Source: Treponema sp. (GTDB taxonomy: Bacteria; Spirochaetota; Spirochaetia; Treponematales; Breznakiellaceae). Taken from it: a stretch of 9,289 bases of DNA. Within the stretch, counting starts at the first letter, position 1. Each line of letters starts with the position of its first letter. Of the stretch, positions 6,658 through 9,289 are shown piece after piece. The DNA lies in assembly GCA_031278025.1 (NCBI GenBank), contig JAITLF010000068.1, positions 1 to 9,289 on the forward strand, written 5' to 3'. Position numbers and translations under genes: made by a program. The notes under the pieces were generated by a model, which worked only from the letters and a program-made list of their open reading frames with translations, ran no database searches and was not told the DNA's origin.

Positions 6658-7419
6658 ATGGCAGCATTAAAGACCGCCGCGATTTTTGTTTTCGTCGGTT
6701 TTACGATGATTTTACTTGTCCCCATAGGCGTCATTGTTTTCCTTTTTACCCTCCTGGGACTTCAAAGACCCATGTCCGCCATGATGCATACCGTTGCCCG
6801 GATATGGGCCTTGACGCTCATCAAACTCGTGGGCTGCCCCGTAACAGTAACCGGCAGGGAACATATTCCCCCAAAGGGGGGCGTCTGTTTTGTCAGTAAC
6901 CACTGCAGCATCTTCGACATCGTCCTCCTTCTGGCCTACGCCGGGCGGTCCATCGGGTTTGTGGCGAAAAGAGAGCTGTCTTTTATCCCCATGCTGAACA
7001 TGTGGATCCTCCTTATCGGGGGGCTTTATATAGACCGCAATTCCCCCCGTAAGGCGGTAAAATCCATCAACGCCGGGGTTAACCGCATCAAGTCCGGAGG
7101 GGGCATGATCATCTTCCCCGAAGGGCATCGCGGCAAAGGCCGGGGCCTGCTCCCCTTCCGGATGGGGGCCTTCAAACTCGCTACCCTTTCCGGCGCACCT
7201 ATCGTTCCGGTAGCTATCAGCGGCAGTTACGAGGTGTTTGAAAAGACCGGGCGTATTCAGCCGTATCCCATCCGGGTGGTTTTCCATGAGCCGGTCCGTA
7301 CGGCGGATATTCCGGCGGCGGATCGGCGCGCGGTGTTGGCGGAACAGGTTAGGGGGATGATTGCGGGGACGCTGGAGGGCGGGGGGATGGAACGGGTTAC
7401 CGGACAGTCGGGGCGCTGA
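6658..7419 (+). CDS. plsC: 1-acyl-sn-glycerol-3-phosphate acyltransferase
   Basis: A membrane-bound acyltransferase that adds the second acyl chain to lysophosphatidic acid, giving phosphatidic acid for phospholipid synthesis. Counting from ATG 6658 the protein has 253 residues, typical of PlsC. An N-terminal hydrophobic stretch (about residues 4-35) anchors it. The acyltransferase motifs are in order: catalytic NHCSIFD (the NHxxxxD box), a GGLYIDR segment, FPEGHRGKG (the glycerol-phosphate-binding FPEG box) and VPVAISGS. An in-frame ATG at 6652 exists but has no room for the ribosome site. It follows the HAD gene by 62 bp and precedes murA by 183 bp. The C-terminal tail after about residue 225 is Gly-rich and poorly conserved. 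PlsC is the usual name, though related lysophospholipid acyltransferases share these motifs. Confidence 0.92.
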   Translation: MAALKTAAIFVFVGFTMILLVPIGVIVFLFTLLGLQRPMSAMMHTVARIWALTLIKLVGCPVTVTGREHIPPKGGVCFVSNHCSIFDIVLLLAYAGRSIGFVAKRELSFIPMLNMWILLIGGLYIDRNSPRKAVKSINAGVNRIKSGGGMIIFPEGHRGKGRGLLPFRMGAFKLATLSGAPIVPVAISGSYEVFEKTGRIQPYPIRVVFHEPVRTADIPAADRRAVLAEQVRGMIAGTLEGGGMERVTGQSGR

Positions 7420-7432
7420 ACAGGATAACCGG

Positions 7433-7445
7433 GGGGAGGAACCCC
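7433..7445. repeat. Short GC hairpin after plsC
   Basis: GGGG (7433-7436) and CCCC (7442-7445) flank a five-base loop, 13 bases after the plsC stop. No T run follows on the plus strand, so it is not a canonical intrinsic terminator. It could still mark an mRNA 3' end. Confidence 0.25.
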
Positions 7446-7517
7446 ACAGCCCGCGTCCGGCGGCAAGGGGCGCATTAAAAATTTCCGGAAGCGGTAACCG
7501 TCATAAAGGCGCCTTTG

Positions 7518-7554
7518 AGCCTTTCCGATCAAAACGGAAGCCTTTCCGATCAAA
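7518..7554. repeat. Direct repeat with 21-bp spacing upstream of murA
   Basis: The 16-bp sequence AGCCTTTCCGATCAAA is present perfectly at 7518-7533 and 7539-7554. Between the copies lies CGGAA (7535-7539), which can pair either with the TTCCG of the first copy (7523-7527) or with that of the second (7544-7548). The two hairpins are mutually exclusive. A third TTTCCG, within the palindrome TTCCGGAA, is at 7482-7490. The position 50-85 bp before murA suits an operator or leader element, but the role is inferred from location only. Confidence 0.6.
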
Positions 7555-7602
7555 CCTGGAACAGACGCTAGCGTTAAATCCGGCCTTTCGCTACAGTAAG
7601 CC

Positions 7603-8877
7603 ATGAATCAGTACCTGATTGAGGGGGGCCGCCCCATAACCGGAACGATTCGGGCAAGCGGAAACAAGAACGCCGCGCTGCCCTGCATAGCCGCGGCGCT
7701 TCTGACTGATGAACCGGTGATACTGCGAAACATACCCGACATAGAAGATGTACAGGTGATGATGGCGGCGTTTCGGGCGTTCGGAGGAACGGCGGAAGCC
7801 TGGGGAACCAATACCTGCCGCTTGTCCGCGGGGGACATCAAAACAACGGAAGTCCCGGCGGAATACGCCGGAAAGATGCGGGCCTCCATCCTGTTTGCGG
7901 GGCCGCTTTTGGCCCGGACCGGCAAGGTTACGCTGCCCCCCCCCGGCGGGGACGTCATAGGCCGGCGGCGGCTTGACACCCACTTCCAGGCCCTCACCGA
8001 GTTGGGCGCACGGGTCGAAATCAACGGGACCTTCTGCTTTACCGCGCAAAAACTGCGGGGCGCCGATATTTTCCTGGATGAGGCTTCGGTAACCGCCACG
8101 GAAAACGCGGTCATGGCGGCGGTCTTGGCTGAGGGAAAAACCATCCTGACCAACGCCGCCAGCGAACCCCATGTGCAGGACCTCTGCCGCCTGCTTACCC
8201 GCATGGGGGCGCGGATCAACGGAATCGGCTCCAACATTCTCACCATTCAGGGCGTATCCCGGCTGTCCGGCGCGGACATAGAACTCGGCGCCGACTACAT
8301 GGAGGTCGGTTCGTTCATCGGCCTTGCGGCGGCTACCCGTGGGGAACTGTTCATTGAGGGAACCCTGGCACAGGACCTCCGCCCGGCGAAGATCGCCTTT
8401 GGGAAGCTGGGCATACAGTGGGAACACGAAGGCTCCACCCTCCATGTGCCGGTCAATCAGGCCCTGCGGGTTAACTGCGATCTGGGAGGCATGATCCCCA
8501 AGATAGACGACGCCCCCTGGCCGGGCTTTCCCCCCGACCTGACGAGCATCGTTACCGTGGTGGCTACCCAGGTAACCGGTACGGTGTTGGTTCACGAAAA
8601 GATGTTTGAATCCCGCATGTTCTTTGTGGACAAGCTCATCGGCATGGGCGCCCGCATCGTCCTCTGTGATCCGCACCGGGCCGTCATCTCCGGTCCAACC
8701 CGGCTGACGGGGTCGGAACTCCACAGCCCGGATGTGCGTGCCGGCATGGCTATGGTCATCGCCGCCATGTGTGCCGAAGGCAAAAGCGTCATCCGCAACG
8801 TCTATCAGATTGAACGGGGCTACGAGAACCTGGTGGACCGGCTCTCCCGCTTGGGGGCGCGGATTCGGTCGGGGTAG
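7603..8877 (+). CDS. murA: UDP-N-acetylglucosamine 1-carboxyvinyltransferase
   Basis: A 424-residue cytosolic enzyme that transfers enolpyruvyl from phosphoenolpyruvate to UDP-GlcNAc, the first committed step of peptidoglycan synthesis. It has the EPSP-synthase inside-out barrel throughout. SGNKNAALP (19-27) holds the substrate-binding K22 and N23. The active-site loop LPPPGGDVIGRRRLD (111-125) has D117 where E. coli MurA has Cys115. WPGFPPD ends in D312, matching catalytic Asp305, and ERGYE (404-408) carries the C-terminal Arg R405. The start at 7603 matches the family N-terminus, but no good ribosome binding site precedes it. The Cys-to-Asp change is known from naturally fosfomycin-resistant MurA enzymes such as those of Mycobacterium and Chlamydia. 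A run of nine C (7936-7944) encodes the three Pro before the loop. A repeat array follows 94 bp after the stop. Confidence 0.97.
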   Translation: MNQYLIEGGRPITGTIRASGNKNAALPCIAAALLTDEPVILRNIPDIEDVQVMMAAFRAFGGTAEAWGTNTCRLSAGDIKTTEVPAEYAGKMRASILFAGPLLARTGKVTLPPPGGDVIGRRRLDTHFQALTELGARVEINGTFCFTAQKLRGADIFLDEASVTATENAVMAAVLAEGKTILTNAASEPHVQDLCRLLTRMGARINGIGSNILTIQGVSRLSGADIELGADYMEVGSFIGLAAATRGELFIEGTLAQDLRPAKIAFGKLGIQWEHEGSTLHVPVNQALRVNCDLGGMIPKIDDAPWPGFPPDLTSIVTVVATQVTGTVLVHEKMFESRMFFVDKLIGMGARIVLCDPHRAVISGPTRLTGSELHSPDVRAGMAMVIAAMCAEGKSVIRNVYQIERGYENLVDRLSRLGARIRSG

Positions 8878-8970
8878 AGAATCATCGGGGCGCCGCCCGT
8901 ACCACGCGGGGCGCTGCTCCGTACCTCCCGGTGCCCCGCCCCGCCGCCCCCGGATCCCTGCTGGGGGGCT
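8878..8970. other. GC-rich spacer after murA
   Basis: About 93 bases without a gene. GCCCCC (8946-8951) can pair with GGGGGC (8964-8969) across a 12-nt loop, and GCGCC/GGCGC near 8891-8917 offers another stem. No T run follows either, so an intrinsic terminator for murA is possible but not demonstrated. Confidence 0.4.
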
Positions 8971-9289
8971 GCGGAACTTTCGGACCCAGGTCTGGAACTT
9001 CAAGACCTGGGTCTGGAACTTCAAGACCTGGGTCTGGAACTTCAAGAAATGAGGTCTGGAACTTCAAGACCTGGGTCTGGAACTTCAAGACCCAGGTCTG
9101 GAACCTCTAGACCCAGGTCTGGAACTTCAAGACCTGGGTCTGGAACTTCAAGACCCAGGTCTGGAACTTCAAGACCCAGGTCTGGAACTTCAAGACCTGG
9201 GTCTGGAACCTCAAGACCCAGGTCTGGAACTTCAAGACCCAGGTCCGAAACTTTCGTACCTGGGTCCGGAACTTCCGTACCTGGGTCCG
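8971..9289. repeat. Tandem array of 21-bp double-dyad repeats
   Basis: Fourteen units plus a partial one at each end, running off the window. Each unit is a 10-bp core followed by an 11-bp spacer (consensus TGGAACTTCAA). Cores begin at 8983, 9004, 9025, 9046, 9068, 9089, 9110, 9131, 9152, 9173, 9194, 9215, 9236, 9257 and 9278. The core is GACCTGGGTC or GACCCAGGTC, exact reverse complements. In order the central pair is CA, TG, TG, degenerate, TG, CA, CA, TG, CA, CA, TG, CA, CA, TG, TG. The fourth unit is 22 bp long with core GAAATGAGGTC. The last two cores start with T instead of G. Spacing is too short and regular for CRISPR. Because 21 is a multiple of three, several frames stay open, but the 22-bp unit shifts every frame, which argues against a protein repeat. 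Confidence 0.95.

Noticed and set aside
7361..7606. Small gene between plsC and murA (81 codons, plus strand)
   Set aside because: It starts at TTG inside plsC, has no ribosome site, and encodes the direct repeats as PFRS. Its overlap with the murA start as ATGA is probably chance.
7591..9045. Long open frame opposite murA (484 codons, minus strand)
   Set aside because: It is antisense to a clear murA, starts at a TTG within the repeat array, and has repetitive low-information sequence. High GC and the 21-bp period keep it open.
8732..9052. Plus-strand frame running from within murA into the array
   Set aside because: It is out of frame with murA, begins inside it, and ends at the TGA of the degenerate unit. 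There is no sign of programmed frameshifting near the murA end.
8971..9289. CRISPR array
   Set aside because: The spacers are 11 bp and near-identical rather than unique, and no cas gene is present. The unit is a simple 21-bp tandem repeat.

Overview
The window is chromosomal DNA from a bacterium with GC-rich genes and AT-rich spacers. The protein families and the secreted/PilZ accessory genes fit a spirochaete, most likely a relative of the GC-richer Treponema group. That placement is inferred from sequence feel only; no marker such as rRNA is present.

Layout. Positions 1-649 are an AT-rich, gene-free stretch with a few small inverted repeats. Positions 650-2375 hold a two-gene minus-strand unit. 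Its promoter-proximal gene encodes an exported 331-residue protein with an N-terminal beta-rich domain. The second encodes a 235-residue fusion of a receiver-like domain and a PilZ domain. The two are separated by 22 bp that contain a 9-codon mini-ORF linking the stop of one to the start of the other. A 54-bp divergent promoter region (2376-2429) has overlapping -10 boxes on both strands.

Plus-strand genes then run mfd (transcription-repair coupling factor), a HAD-superfamily hydrolase, plsC (1-acylglycerol-3-phosphate acyltransferase) and murA (UDP-GlcNAc enolpyruvyl transferase). mfd and the hydrolase are 26 bp apart. The hydrolase and plsC are separated by 62 bp carrying a tandem 17-bp repeat. 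plsC and murA are separated by 183 bp carrying a pair of 16-bp direct repeats at 21-bp spacing. mfd serves DNA repair during transcription, plsC makes phosphatidic acid for membranes, and murA commits UDP-GlcNAc to peptidoglycan, so the run is a housekeeping and envelope cluster rather than one pathway. MurA has Asp in place of the usual catalytic-loop Cys, which predicts natural fosfomycin insensitivity.

From about 8971 to the right edge lies the most unusual element: a tandem array of 21-bp units. Each unit has a 10-bp near-palindromic core that occurs in two forms, GACCTGGGTC and GACCCAGGTC. These are exact reverse complements of each other, so the core looks as if it has been flipped in half of the units (7 against 7, plus one degenerate unit). 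The spacers between cores are also imperfect dyads, and both visible margins carry a distinct spacer variant. The array continues beyond the window.
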